A model generated the notes under the pieces. That model saw nothing but the letters and a program-made list of their open reading frames with translations. It had not been told where the DNA came from and searched no databases. 62,005 nucleotides of DNA from Lentisphaerota bacterium (GTDB lineage: Bacteria > Verrucomicrobiota > Lentisphaeria > Victivallales > Victivallaceae), in the NCBI GenBank assembly GCA_015061885.1, contig SUVS01000010.1:1-62005 (forward strand). Direction: 5' to 3'. Positions 37,073 to 46,299 of this stretch are shown here, piece after piece; positions within the stretch are counted from its first letter, which is position 1; each line of letters begins with the position of its first letter. Position numbers and translations under genes: made by a program.

Positions 37073-38737
37073 ATGCTCAATTACCTTAAAATCAAGAATT
37101 TGGCTTTGATTGCCAATGCTGAAGTGGAGTTTGCTTCCGGCTTTAATGCGGTTACCGGCGAAAGCGGTTCAGGCAAGACGGTTCTGCTCAATACGATTGC
37201 ATTGCTGACCGGCAAGCGGGCGGATAAAAATCTGTTGCGGGCGGGGTGCAGCCGCTGCGAACTTGCTGCCGAGATCACGGTGGATGCGGAACGCAATCCC
37301 GAAATAGTTGCGGCGTTGGAAGAAGCGGGTATTGAGTTTGAAGCCGGTGGAAAAATCACTCTCCAGCTGCGGAGAACCTTTACTGCTACCGGTAATCGAA
37401 ATTTTCTCAACGATACACCGGTAACAATCACTACCCTGAAAAATCTGGGCGAACTTTTAGTTGATGTGCATGGAGCCAGCGAACACCACACTTTGATCCA
37501 CCGGTCGCGGCAGTTGGAACTGCTCGACCGCTACGGCAAGCTCAAGACATTGAAAAATGCGTATCAGGAAAAACTGACCGCGTTGCGGGAGCTGGAAAAA
37601 GAGTGCGACGGGCTGTTGGGAAAATTACCCACGCCGGAAGAAGCCGAAACATTGCAGGGCATCGTTGACGAAATAAGTGCTGTAAATCCGCAGGAAAATG
37701 AGGACGAAACGCTTGCCGCACGGCATAAACTGGCGGCAAATTCGCACGAAATATTGCAGATAATCCGCAATTCAGTTTCGGCATTGAGTCAGAGCGATAA
37801 TTCATTGATAGATGCATTGTCGGGTGTCTATCGGGAGTTGGAGCAGCTTGCCCGGCTCGGCGGCAGTGATACCGGAAAATTTCTGACCGATCTGGAGTTG
37901 ATCCGCGAAAGTATCGAAAGTTTGTCCGATGAGTTGGAAAACTACGGCAACACCATTGAACTCGATGAAGCCGGTTTTGCTGAATTGGAAAACCGCTTGA
38001 GTGCGATTTACACCCTGAAACGCCACTATGGCCCGACATTGGAAAGCGTGCTGAACCGTTGGCACGAAGCTCAAAGCAAGTTACAGCTTTTCAGAGAGTT
38101 TGCCAAGGTCAAAAAAGAGTGCGATACGCGTTTGACAGAAGCCCGAAAAACGATGCTTGCCGCCGCAGAAGAGCTTTCAACTGCCCGGAAAAAAGCTGCG
38201 GTAAAACTCTGCAAAGCCGTTTCGGAAAAACTCAAAGTATTGGGTTTTGAATTCAATGTTTTTGATATGGATTTTACCCGTCACGAACCGGAAACAAACG
38301 GTATTGATACGGTTGATATGATCTTTTCCGGCAATCCGGGGTTGAATCCGGCTCCGCTGCGTTTGATCGCCAGTTCCGGCGAAATCGCCCGTGTCATGCT
38401 TGCCGTCAAAGCCGTATTGGCAGACAGCGATGCCGTGCCGGTGCTGATATTTGATGAAATAGATGTGAATATCGGCGGCGAAACCGGTCTGCGTGTAGGC
38501 GAAGAACTGGCATCGCTGGCAAAGCAGCGTCAGCTTTTGTGTATATCGCATCTGCCGCAAGTGGCATCTCTGGCAGAACACCACTACGCCGTAAGCAAAC
38601 ACATAGAAAACGAAGAAGTCTTCGGCGAAATAACCGAACTCGATCAAGCCGGACGCATAAAAGAAATAGCCCGCATGTTAGGCGGCACCGCCGCCGCAAA
38701 CGAACACGCCAAAGCGTTGTTGAAGAAGTTCAGGTAA
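37073..38737 (+). CDS. recN: DNA repair protein RecN
   Basis: A 554-residue SMC-like ATPase of normal RecN length. It opens with L-K-I-K-N-L-A-L-I and has Walker A G-E-S-G-S-G-K-T (residues 29-36), then T-G-K-R-A-D-K. Two central coiled coils follow (about 155-215 and 290-370). The C-terminal head shows A-S-S-G-E-I-A-R-V-M-L-A-V-K (signature), L-I-F-D-E-I-D-V-N-I-G-G-E-T (Walker B) and C-I-S-H-L-P-Q-V-A. RecN acts at double-strand breaks. The ATG has no obvious SD. It converges on the GH20-like gene. Confidence 0.96.
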   Translation: MLNYLKIKNLALIANAEVEFASGFNAVTGESGSGKTVLLNTIALLTGKRADKNLLRAGCSRCELAAEITVDAERNPEIVAALEEAGIEFEAGGKITLQLRRTFTATGNRNFLNDTPVTITTLKNLGELLVDVHGASEHHTLIHRSRQLELLDRYGKLKTLKNAYQEKLTALRELEKECDGLLGKLPTPEEAETLQGIVDEISAVNPQENEDETLAARHKLAANSHEILQIIRNSVSALSQSDNSLIDALSGVYRELEQLARLGGSDTGKFLTDLELIRESIESLSDELENYGNTIELDEAGFAELENRLSAIYTLKRHYGPTLESVLNRWHEAQSKLQLFREFAKVKKECDTRLTEARKTMLAAAEELSTARKKAAVKLCKAVSEKLKVLGFEFNVFDMDFTRHEPETNGIDTVDMIFSGNPGLNPAPLRLIASSGEIARVMLAVKAVLADSDAVPVLIFDEIDVNIGGETGLRVGEELASLAKQRQLLCISHLPQVASLAEHHYAVSKHIENEEVFGEITELDQAGRIKEIARMLGGTAAANEHAKALLKKFR

Positions 38738-38777
38738 GAGCGGCGGAACCCCATCACCCTTTTCCAAACCTTTTCCT

Positions 38778-38816
38778 GGTCATTTATCTTTTTGCAACGC
38801 AAAAAGATAAATGACC
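38778..38816. terminator. Bidirectional terminator-like hairpin between convergent genes
   Basis: GGTCATTTATCTTTTTGC (38778-38795) and its exact complement (38799-38816) form an 18-bp perfect stem with a 3-nt loop. It lies midway between the converging ends of recN and the GH20-like gene. Confidence 0.6.
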
Positions 38817-38862
38817 TTCAATGTTTTGAATGACTTTTGAAATTACATCTTTTTGGGGGGCT

Positions 38863-40704
38863 TTAACAACAGTATTTTTTCAGTTTTATCGTCAGGGTGT
38901 GTACTGCGTCGGCGGCGGCGCGGTCTTTCCAGCTTGCCATGGTATCTTGCGAACCTAAAAAGGCGTATTTACAGTCGTCTTCAAGGACGAATTCCGGATT
39001 GGATACCATGCCTTTGCCTTCGGCTGATTCCGGGATCAGTTTTTTATCGGTCAGGCAGACTTCTGCGTAGGCTATGCCTTGACCGCCGTAACCTTTGGCT
39101 TCGATGACTATTGCCTCGGCTTCAACGGCTTTATCCAGCGGGAAAATTTGTTCGTAGCACGCTCCGTCGCCTCGGAAACAACCTTTTGCCGCGGGGATTT
39201 TTTCGCCATTTTTTATAAGCGATATATCCAGCGGTTCGGCTCCGTACTGATTTACCGAGGCAAAAAGTATCCGCAGATAATTGCCTTTAAAAAGTTTTTC
39301 GCAATGAACTCTGGTTGAAGAAACAAATTTATTGAGGTAATCCGCAATGGTATTCGGAGTTATCCCCGCACGCCATTCGTTCCACTTGGCTGAATAATTA
39401 TCCGCTTTTGCTTGCACCAGAGCCAGAGCAGAGTTGATTTGTTCCGGTGTGGTCAGTTTGCGTGGTATATCGCGGATGAGTTTGGTCAGATCAAAAATGG
39501 CACATTCCAGTTCCAGCATGATTATAAGTTCTTCAATAATGCGTTTGCCGGTTTCGTTGGTGATTTGCGGATATTTGTTTTTCAGGATGACCAATTCAAG
39601 CGTCCGGCGGGAGTTGGTTCCGTACCGCAACCCGGAAAAGCCCTGTTTGCTGGTGTTCAACGCGGTAAAACTGGTGAATCGGGTACTGTTGTTTTCGCAG
39701 AAACAACGCAGTGCCTGCACGAGTTCTTCATCGGCGTTGTCGAAGTATTTTGCCACAAACGCTCTGAAACAATCTTCTTCGCTTCCCTGATTATCCCAAT
39801 GACGCCCCACCGAGGCGATCACCGGCAAGGCTTTATACATAAAGCGGTGGTGATTGCACCAGGTGGTCATGAGTCCGCCCATGAGATTTTTGCCTTTGGA
39901 GGCGTATTCCGAGAATGTTCTGCCATTGCTGGTCAGGTAGGTTGCCGGGGCGATCAGGTAGTTGAAGCCGAGTTCTTCATACTTTTCAAGCATATTTTCG
40001 CGGCGGCGGTTGCCGAAATGGCCGGTGCTGGTGTAAACATCTTCCTGATACTGCCAGTGTGCCATGATAAGATCACGCGGCATATCATCAAGCAGATGCG
40101 GGTAATAGTCAAACATATCATCCCACATGATCGTGCGGCGATGGAGTTTTTCGACTGCGATTTCGCGGCATTTGAGGATAAAACTTTTATACATGGCAAC
40201 TTCTTTATCGTAGTTCATGCCGCCGGCGGTGCATTTTTCGCAATAACCCAGATCCCAGCACTCATCGCCGCCGATGTGGAAATACTCCGACGGCACAAGT
40301 TCGGCAAATTCGGTCAGATAATCTTCGATAAATTGGTAAATCCGCGGATTGGATAAACAGAAATTCCCGCGTCGGGTACCCCAGAAACGGGTTCCATTTT
40401 CAAGCATGTCAGCCATTTCCGGGTAACGGGTAAGGCTGTTGACAAAGGTCAGATTAGTAGTGGGGATAACTTTCAGACCTTTGTTGAACGCATAAGCAAC
40501 GATTTCACGGATCTCATCTGCGGTGTAGGCTTCAGCTTCAGCGGGGTAGGGGTGTGATTGCATCTTTATCCGCCACGCGGCGTAAAGCAGAAGCGTATTA
40601 TACCCGTTATCAGCCAGAAAATCAATGTAAAAGCGGATGAACTCCATAGTTTCTTTCTGGCGGTTCAAGTCGAGCTGGGCGGCGCGGATCTGATAGTTTT
40701 GCAT
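38863..40704 (-). CDS. Glycoside hydrolase family 20-like enzyme (beta-hexosaminidase-type)
   Basis: A 613-residue protein without a signal peptide, so probably cytoplasmic. The barrel begins at once (Q-I-R-A-A-Q-L-D-L-N-R, then L-A-D-N-G-Y-N-T-L-L-L-Y). The catalytic Asp-Glu pair lies in Y-F-H-I-G-G-D-E-C-W-D (D147-E148), the GH20 hallmark. Downstream strands are I-M-W-D-D-M-F-D-Y-Y and L-M-G-G-L-M-T-T-W-C-N. The C-terminal 200 residues are a separate helical and beta region of unclear role. Retaining N-acetylhexosaminidase chemistry through the substrate acetamido group is expected of the family; the true substrate is unknown. The SD GGAG lies 11 nt upstream. It is transcribed away from the AraC-type regulator, which probably controls it. 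Confidence 0.87.
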   Translation of the reverse strand: MQNYQIRAAQLDLNRQKETMEFIRFYIDFLADNGYNTLLLYAAWRIKMQSHPYPAEAEAYTADEIREIVAYAFNKGLKVIPTTNLTFVNSLTRYPEMADMLENGTRFWGTRRGNFCLSNPRIYQFIEDYLTEFAELVPSEYFHIGGDECWDLGYCEKCTAGGMNYDKEVAMYKSFILKCREIAVEKLHRRTIMWDDMFDYYPHLLDDMPRDLIMAHWQYQEDVYTSTGHFGNRRRENMLEKYEELGFNYLIAPATYLTSNGRTFSEYASKGKNLMGGLMTTWCNHHRFMYKALPVIASVGRHWDNQGSEEDCFRAFVAKYFDNADEELVQALRCFCENNSTRFTSFTALNTSKQGFSGLRYGTNSRRTLELVILKNKYPQITNETGKRIIEELIIMLELECAIFDLTKLIRDIPRKLTTPEQINSALALVQAKADNYSAKWNEWRAGITPNTIADYLNKFVSSTRVHCEKLFKGNYLRILFASVNQYGAEPLDISLIKNGEKIPAAKGCFRGDGACYEQIFPLDKAVEAEAIVIEAKGYGGQGIAYAEVCLTDKKLIPESAEGKGMVSNPEFVLEDDCKYAFLGSQDTMASWKDRAAADAVHTLTIKLKKYCC

Positions 40705-40756
40705 GATTTTGTTTTCTCCATTGTGTGATAAATTTTGACTCTTTATCTATCAAGAT

Positions 40757-40818
40757 ACCGCTGAAAATTAAAAAATCAAGTGTTATATTGCTGAAAAGTT
40801 ATATTGTATTGCTGAAAA
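40757..40818. promoter_or_regulatory. Direct-repeat operator in the GH20/AraC divergent region
   Basis: The 11-mer ATTGCTGAAAA occurs at 40787-40797 and again at 40808-40818, exactly 21 bp (two helical turns) apart. A third partial copy, CCGCTGAAAA, is at 40758-40767. Same-face direct repeats are the classic layout for AraC-family activators. The sites lie just upstream of the araC-type promoter and some 80-100 bp upstream of the divergent GH20-like start. Confidence 0.5.
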
Positions 40819-40821
40819 TAA

Positions 40822-40849
40822 TTGCATATTGCATATATTGTGCTATAGT
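40822..40849 (+). promoter_or_regulatory. Promoter of the AraC-type regulator
   Basis: TTGCAT (40822-40827), a 16-bp spacer and TATAGT (40844-40849). The start would fall near 40856, only about 5 nt before the ATG at 40861, and there is no SD, so the mRNA may be essentially leaderless. Confidence 0.4.
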
Positions 40850-40860
40850 ATTTCTTTATT

Positions 40861-41634
40861 ATGGATATAAGTAAACAGATCGAAATTTTTGAAAAAATTC
40901 TTGGTGTGCATCTGGTCTATCACGATGTGCGTTATCAATTTTTTTCCCGGAACCGGATAAAATGCCGCCGGCAATATATCAATCTGCATTACCGTCATGG
41001 TGAATACTGTCCCATTGGCGAAGTTGCCAGTTGTGTCAAACATTGTGTGGTAAAATTGCGTAACACGCTGATTGCCGAACGCCCCGTCTGCCGCCTCTGG
41101 CACTGCCGGAAAGGTTATGTGCAGGCAGTTGCCCCGGTATTCCGCAATGATATACTCTGCGGTGTGTTGTTTGCCGGTTTGTGGCAGCGGCCGCTTGACC
41201 GGGTGAAAATACGTCAAACCGCAGCTGTTCTGCCGGTGATCGCGGCGGGCTTGACTGAACAGATGGAAAATTTTCTGACCGGACAGAGCAAAGATAACAG
41301 TTTTGAAAAAACAGTTTCAGATTTTCTGGAACAGCATTATAACGAAAAAATCACCTTGCATGATCTTGCCCGCAAACTTGCGTTGTCGCCGTCGCGGACC
41401 TGCCACCTGGTAACGGAACACTTCGGCAAGCCGTTTACAGCACTGCTGATGGACTGCCGTCTGGAAAAAGCGTGCCGTTTTCTGACCGGACAGTACTTGA
41501 GTGTAAACGAAATTGCCGGATTGTGTGCATTCAGTTCGGTGAATTATTTCAGTGCTTCTTTCCGCAAAAAGTTCGGTATATCGCCGAAAATTTATCAACA
41601 GAAGTACAGCAGAAGAAAAATTAGTTGCAAATAA
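40861..41634 (+). CDS. AraC-family regulator with PocR-type sensory domain
   Basis: A 257-residue regulator. Residues 1-125 resemble the PocR ligand-binding domain, with spaced cysteines (C-x(6-7)-C, C-V-K-H-C, V-C-R-L-W-H-C-R-K-G) and A-V-A-P-V-F-R-N-D-I-L-C-G-V-L-F-A-G, typical of regulators that sense small hydroxylated or sugar-like ligands. Residues 150-257 are a double helix-turn-helix (L-H-D-L-A-R-K-L-A-L-S-P-S-R, then V-N-E-I-A-G-L-C-A-F-S-S-V-N-Y-F-S-A-S-F-R-K-K-F-G). It diverges from the GH20-like gene and precedes a symporter/esterase/phosphoesterase operon on its own strand. Both are likely targets. Confidence 0.9.
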   Translation: MDISKQIEIFEKILGVHLVYHDVRYQFFSRNRIKCRRQYINLHYRHGEYCPIGEVASCVKHCVVKLRNTLIAERPVCRLWHCRKGYVQAVAPVFRNDILCGVLFAGLWQRPLDRVKIRQTAAVLPVIAAGLTEQMENFLTGQSKDNSFEKTVSDFLEQHYNEKITLHDLARKLALSPSRTCHLVTEHFGKPFTALLMDCRLEKACRFLTGQYLSVNEIAGLCAFSSVNYFSASFRKKFGISPKIYQQKYSRRKISCK

Positions 41635-41656
41635 ACCCTGTTGCAATGTTGAAAAA

Positions 41657-41696
41657 ACATTAAAGTTGTGCTACTTTAATGTGATTTTATTTTTTA
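41657..41696 (+). terminator. Terminator or attenuator between the AraC-type regulator and the symporter
   Basis: ACATTAAAGT (41657-41666) and ACTTTAATGT (41673-41682) form a perfect 10-bp stem with a 6-nt loop, followed by GATTTTATTTTTTAG. The stem is AT-only except for two pairs, so it is weak. Confidence 0.45.
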
Positions 41697-41725
41697 GAGA
41701 CAATTTTATGGGAGAGATTATTTTT

Positions 41726-43288
41726 ATGAGCGAAAATCGTGAACATTGGGGCAGTACCTGGGGCTTTATTATGGCGGCGGCCGGTTCTGCCATCGGTTTG
41801 GGCAATATCTGGCGTTTTCCTTTTATTACCGGCATGAATGGCGGCGGAGCTTTTGTTCTGGTTTATCTGGGGTGTATGCTGTTGATCGGTCTGCCGGTGA
41901 TGCTGGCGGAATTTGCCATGGGGCGGGCATCGCAGAGCGACCCGATCGGTGCTTTTCAGTATTTCAGAAAAGGTTCTGATACCATCAGCAAATGTTTTGC
42001 CGGTGGCGGGATATTGCTGGCGGCACTGATCGCTGTTTTCAGTCAGAATTACGGTCTGGCGTCGATCGTGGCATTGATCGCACTGGCGGTTTACCGCTGG
42101 GGTTTTACAGTGGTCGGTTTTTTCTGTTCGCTGGTGGCGATGCTGATCCTTTCGTATTACGCGGTGATCGGCGGCTGGACATTACTTTATACTTACGAGG
42201 CTTTTGCCGGTAATCTGAACTTTTCCGATCCGGCCGCGGCGGGCAAGGCTTTCGGCAAAATGGCGACCAATGGCTGGTTGTGTACTGCCGGTATGCTCAC
42301 ATACATGTTTATCTGTGCATTTGTCTGCTTTGCAGGGGTGAAAAAAGGTGTGGAGTTTGCAAGCAAAGTGCTTATGCCGCTGTTGTTTGTTTTGGTTCTG
42401 GTGCTGGTTGTCCGCTCGGTAACTCTGCCGGGAGCCGGCAAGGGTATTGAGTTTTTCCTGAAACCGGATTTCTCCAAGATAACCGAAAAAAGCGTGCTTG
42501 ATGCACTTGGTCATGCGTTTTACTCATTGAGTCTGGGCATGGGTATATTGATAACCTACGGCAGTTATCTGCCCCGTAACCGCAATATACTTTCTTCGGC
42601 AGTGAGTATTGCTGTGTTTGATACCCTGCTTGCCATGCTTGCCGGTCTGGCGATCTTTCCGGCGGTGTTTGCCATGGGCGGCTCGCCCTCGCAGGGGCCG
42701 AGTCTGATTTTTCAGGTGTTGCCCATAACTTTTAATGCGATTCCCGGCAGTCTGGGGTGGTTGTGGAACGGGTTTTTCTTTATTCTGCTGGCGATTGCTG
42801 CTCTGACCAGCGGCATAAGTCTGCTGGAGTGCGGAGTGGCAACCGTTATGCAGCACTTGAAGATTTCCCGGCAGAAGGCTGTTATCGGATTGACGGTGGT
42901 GATTTCGGTGTTTGCTCTTTTGAGCTGCTGGAGCGTGGGTGATTGGTCAAATATGCCGGTGTTGGAAAAGGTGCTGAATGGCGTTCTCGGTTCTGTAAAG
43001 GGCAACTTTCTTGATGAACTGGATTATATTTGTTCCTGCTGGATATTGCCGCTGGATGGTTTGCTGATCGCTGTTTTTGTCGGCTGGATATGGGGCGTGG
43101 GCAAATGTTCGCAGGAGCTTTACCGGCGTGGAGGCTCTATGCCGCTTACTCTGGAAAAAGGTTCAGCTTTCCGCAATAAACTCAATATGCAGCTGCCGGT
43201 ACGGGTGTGGTCGCTTTTTGTGCGTTTTATTGCACCGATATTGACATTGATAACCTTCCTTTATGCGGCGGGTCTGGTCAAGTTTTAA
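41726..43288 (+). CDS. Sodium-dependent transporter, NSS/SNF family
   Basis: A 520-residue inner-membrane symporter with the LeuT fold and about 12 hydrophobic segments. The diagnostic first helix is G-F-I-M-A-A-A-G-S-A-I-G-L-G-N-I-W-R-F-P, whose unwound middle binds sodium and substrate, followed by G-G-G-A-F-V-L-V-Y. Helix 6 shows A-F-Y-S-L-S-L-G-M-G and helix 8 has T-S-G-I-S-L-L-E. ATG 41726 is chosen because GGGAGAG (41710-41716) gives a plausible SD and the family motif starts shortly after. Family substrates are amino acids and related compounds. Its place ahead of two hydrolases and beside an AraC regulator hints at an uptake role linked to glycan breakdown, but the substrate cannot be read. 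Confidence 0.93.
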   Translation: MSENREHWGSTWGFIMAAAGSAIGLGNIWRFPFITGMNGGGAFVLVYLGCMLLIGLPVMLAEFAMGRASQSDPIGAFQYFRKGSDTISKCFAGGGILLAALIAVFSQNYGLASIVALIALAVYRWGFTVVGFFCSLVAMLILSYYAVIGGWTLLYTYEAFAGNLNFSDPAAAGKAFGKMATNGWLCTAGMLTYMFICAFVCFAGVKKGVEFASKVLMPLLFVLVLVLVVRSVTLPGAGKGIEFFLKPDFSKITEKSVLDALGHAFYSLSLGMGILITYGSYLPRNRNILSSAVSIAVFDTLLAMLAGLAIFPAVFAMGGSPSQGPSLIFQVLPITFNAIPGSLGWLWNGFFFILLAIAALTSGISLLECGVATVMQHLKISRQKAVIGLTVVISVFALLSCWSVGDWSNMPVLEKVLNGVLGSVKGNFLDELDYICSCWILPLDGLLIAVFVGWIWGVGKCSQELYRRGGSMPLTLEKGSAFRNKLNMQLPVRVWSLFVRFIAPILTLITFLYAAGLVKF

Positions 43289-43309
43289 CCCACAGGAGTC
43301 TGTTTTTTT

Positions 43310-44566
43310 ATGAAAGAAAAGCGTTTTGCCCACGAAAATCTGCCGCCTGAAATTCAGGCAAAAGCAGAAGCTATGAACCTTGACAGTGATAAAATTCCGC
43401 CGTACACCATACCGGCTCTGCCGGTAACTGAAAATATGACGTCTGATGAGTTTGAACAGAATGTACAGCCGCATCTGCTGGATGAATTTAAGCGTTCCAT
43501 GTATGGCGAGATTCCCGGTATGTGCGAAAAATTGGAGTTTGTACTCAAAAAAGAAGGTTCAGCTTTCAACGGTATGGCGATCCGGCGGGAATTTGATATA
43601 GTTTGTGTCAACAATAATATAGAGCATGTTATACCCATGCTGCTTTATATTCCCGCCAAACGGCAGGGCAAAGTGCCGGTGATTTTCGGACTGAACTTTC
43701 CGGGAAATATTGCCACGACTTTTGATCCGGAAGTAACATTCAACCCCTTTGAGCGTGAACCCAAAACATGGACTATCCGCTACAACGACAACCGTGCCGA
43801 TGAAAGTCAGCGGGGCATGAAAGCCTACCGCTGGGAGTTTGAAAAAGTTTTACAGCAGGGTTTTGCGGCGGCAACCATATCTTACAACGATATATTTTAC
43901 GATAAGCCGTGGGGATTTAAGACCAGCGTTATGCGGCTTTTTTATACTGCCGAAGAGTGGGATTCGCCCCAACGCAACACCGGAGCGATCAGTGCCTGGG
44001 CATGGGGGATCATGCGGGCGTTGGACTGCTTGAGTACGCAGGAAGAAATCGACATGGAACATGTGGTCGTGCATGGTCATTCGCGGTTGGGCAAAACCGC
44101 TTTGTGGGCGGGGGCGAACGATAAGCGTATATGGTTGACGGTTTCCAACTGTTCCGGTACTTGCGGAGCGAAGTTCACGCACCGCTATTACGGCGAAGAT
44201 TTCTCCTGGTTGAATGTCTGGGTGAAACACTGGTTCTGTGCAGAGTTTCAGAAATATGCCGATCGTGATCTGGAATACCCGGTCGATCAGCATTTTCTGA
44301 TGGCGGCGATTGCTCCGCGGCTGCTCTACATAGCCAGTGCCTCCAACGATGTATATGCCGATCCGGAAGGCGAATATCTTTCCGGCAAGCTGGCATCGCA
44401 GGCGTGGAATATTTACGGCAGAAGCGGGCTGGAAAACACCGGTTTTCCGGAATGTGGCAAACTCATCGGCGAAGGTTCAATCGGGTATTATTTGCGTAAC
44501 GGCGAACACGAATTCATGCCCGAAAACTGGGACGCTTTGCTTGAATTTATAAAAAAACATCTTTAA
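43310..44566 (+). CDS. CE15-like alpha/beta hydrolase (glucuronoyl-esterase-type)
   Basis: A 418-residue esterase with no signal peptide. The nucleophile elbow is H-G-H-S-R-L-G-K-T-A-L-W-A-G-A (Ser about 258), the R-x-G-K variant characteristic of carbohydrate esterase family 15 and relatives. It is followed by S-N-C-S-G-T-C-G. The C-terminal I-A-P-R-L-L-Y-I-A-S-A-S-N-D-V-Y-A-D-P-E-G-E and N-G-E-H-E-F-M-P-E-N-W (catalytic His) also match that family. Characterised CE15 enzymes cleave glucuronoyl esters between lignin and xylan; a cytoplasmic member may act on an imported ester. The SD AGGAG is good. It lies 21 bp after the symporter and 15 bp before the phosphoesterase, so one operon is likely. 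Confidence 0.85.
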   Translation: MKEKRFAHENLPPEIQAKAEAMNLDSDKIPPYTIPALPVTENMTSDEFEQNVQPHLLDEFKRSMYGEIPGMCEKLEFVLKKEGSAFNGMAIRREFDIVCVNNNIEHVIPMLLYIPAKRQGKVPVIFGLNFPGNIATTFDPEVTFNPFEREPKTWTIRYNDNRADESQRGMKAYRWEFEKVLQQGFAAATISYNDIFYDKPWGFKTSVMRLFYTAEEWDSPQRNTGAISAWAWGIMRALDCLSTQEEIDMEHVVVHGHSRLGKTALWAGANDKRIWLTVSNCSGTCGAKFTHRYYGEDFSWLNVWVKHWFCAEFQKYADRDLEYPVDQHFLMAAIAPRLLYIASASNDVYADPEGEYLSGKLASQAWNIYGRSGLENTGFPECGKLIGEGSIGYYLRNGEHEFMPENWDALLEFIKKHL

Positions 44567-44581
44567 AAAAGGTTCAGCTTT

Positions 44582-46294
44582 ATGAGTTACAGAGAAAATA
44601 CCGCCAACTGGCAGTGGAAATATTTTGCCGCCCCGGAAATTCCGGATGTACTGGAAAACCTCAACGGCTTTATTGATGATACGCTCGAACTGCCTGACGG
44701 CCGGAGCATTAAAGGCGAAAGTTTTCAGTTCGCCCCGTCCGGTATGCTTGATATGTACGATATTATTCCCGAAAAACCGGCATTGCTGGCACGCACTGTG
44801 CTGACTGCTGATTTTACGGCAGAAGAAGGCGGAACTTTTTTTCTGGGGGTTGCCGGGGACTGGACATGGTCATTGCGATTCAACGGTGAAATGGTACTCG
44901 ATGCCCGGCGCTGTGCCAACAGCGAAGCTCCGTTCAGCCCCACTAATCACTTGCAGGAAATAACTTATCAAGCCGGCCGTAATCAGCTGGTGTTTGAAGT
45001 TTTCGGCGGTCAGACTTTGACCGTGGCATGCAAGATAATGGAAGATATTCCCCAGCTGGCGATGCGTTACAAGCCGTTTATTTCATTCCCGGATGCGGAA
45101 GATAACGCTGTTTCGGTTATCTTTACCGGCAATCGTAAAAGTCCGGCGGCGGTTGATTACCGTTTGCAGGGCACCGACGCGTGGACCCGCGTTTACGACA
45201 ACCTCGGCGGACAGGCACGGCATGACCGGGCGGTTCACCATATAAGATTGAGCGGTTTGCAAAGCAGCAGTGTGTACGAATACCGGGCGGTCCTGCTGGA
45301 CGATTGCCGGACATTGAAAGAATATCATTTTGATATAGACACCTTCAAAACCGCTCCGGCAAAGGGTGATTTCCGCTTTACGGTATCAGCTGACTTGCAG
45401 ACGCCGTCGGCACGCAGACGCTTTCTGGAAGATCTGATCGGCAGAAACAACAGTTTCAAACCTGACTTTTTCGCATTTTGCGGCGATTTGTACTGGACGA
45501 CCGATTATGACTTTGCGGTGATGGATGAATTTATTGTGCCGTACCGGGAAATAACAGAAAATCACCTGCCGCTGGTCATGGTTCGCGGCAATCACGAAAT
45601 TTACGGCAAAGACTCCAACCGTTTCTTTGAATACTTTACCGCACCGGATCCGGGCAGAGAAGGCTACTACATGTTCCGCTGGGGCGATGTCTGCTTTATA
45701 GTGCTGGATTTCTGCGATGATCACGGCTGGCAGGCTCCGCCTTCCACCCGTCAGTATCATGACTTTGAGCCTTACATTGCCGCCGAAGCAATGTGGCTGA
45801 AAAATGCCGTAAATCTGCCGATGTGCCGCGATGCCAAATACCGCATCGTGCTGGCTCATGGTATTCCGGTCGGCGACGCCAAAGATTACATGCCAAGCCA
45901 CGTGCATCAGGTAATCGACCCGGTTTTCGGCGGCGAAAATCCGCAGGTTAAAATTCATCTCTGGCTGGGCGGACACATCCACCGGCCCACCCGCAGTGTG
46001 CCGATGAAAAACGCATGCTACTGCATGTGTGATATTACAAAACTCCGCGACGGCAACGGTCTGCCGCATCATGAAGTGATGTATAACTTCCCCGTGATAG
46101 TAACCGGCGGCCCCAGTGGCAGTTTGAGCGATAATATGCAGTTTACCTCCATAGATGTGGAAGTAACCGGCAAATGCCTGACCGTACACAGCCGCGACCG
46201 TTATCAGAAAGAATTTGACTGTATAACCATCACTCCCGATGGTGTGGTAAGCGAAATCAGCCGCAGCGAAGAATTCTGTTATTACGAATATTGA
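44582..46294 (+). CDS. Calcineurin-like metallophosphoesterase with N-terminal beta domains
   Basis: A 570-residue protein without a clear signal peptide. Residues 1-165 are a beta-rich domain, 170-265 an Fn3-like domain as in purple acid phosphatases, and 265-540 the metallophosphoesterase. The metal-binding motifs appear in order: S-A-D-L-Q, F-C-G-D-L-Y-W, R-G-N-H-E, L-A-H-G-I-P and G-G-H-I-H-R-P. The dinuclear-metal phosphohydrolase fold is clear; the substrate is not. It is last in the operon with the symporter and the CE15-like esterase, and a hairpin follows near 46590-46616. Lack of an export signal is unusual for the purple-acid-phosphatase layout. Confidence 0.88.
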   Translation: MSYRENTANWQWKYFAAPEIPDVLENLNGFIDDTLELPDGRSIKGESFQFAPSGMLDMYDIIPEKPALLARTVLTADFTAEEGGTFFLGVAGDWTWSLRFNGEMVLDARRCANSEAPFSPTNHLQEITYQAGRNQLVFEVFGGQTLTVACKIMEDIPQLAMRYKPFISFPDAEDNAVSVIFTGNRKSPAAVDYRLQGTDAWTRVYDNLGGQARHDRAVHHIRLSGLQSSSVYEYRAVLLDDCRTLKEYHFDIDTFKTAPAKGDFRFTVSADLQTPSARRRFLEDLIGRNNSFKPDFFAFCGDLYWTTDYDFAVMDEFIVPYREITENHLPLVMVRGNHEIYGKDSNRFFEYFTAPDPGREGYYMFRWGDVCFIVLDFCDDHGWQAPPSTRQYHDFEPYIAAEAMWLKNAVNLPMCRDAKYRIVLAHGIPVGDAKDYMPSHVHQVIDPVFGGENPQVKIHLWLGGHIHRPTRSVPMKNACYCMCDITKLRDGNGLPHHEVMYNFPVIVTGGPSGSLSDNMQFTSIDVEVTGKCLTVHSRDRYQKEFDCITITPDGVVSEISRSEEFCYYEY

Positions 46295-46299
46295 TCGCA

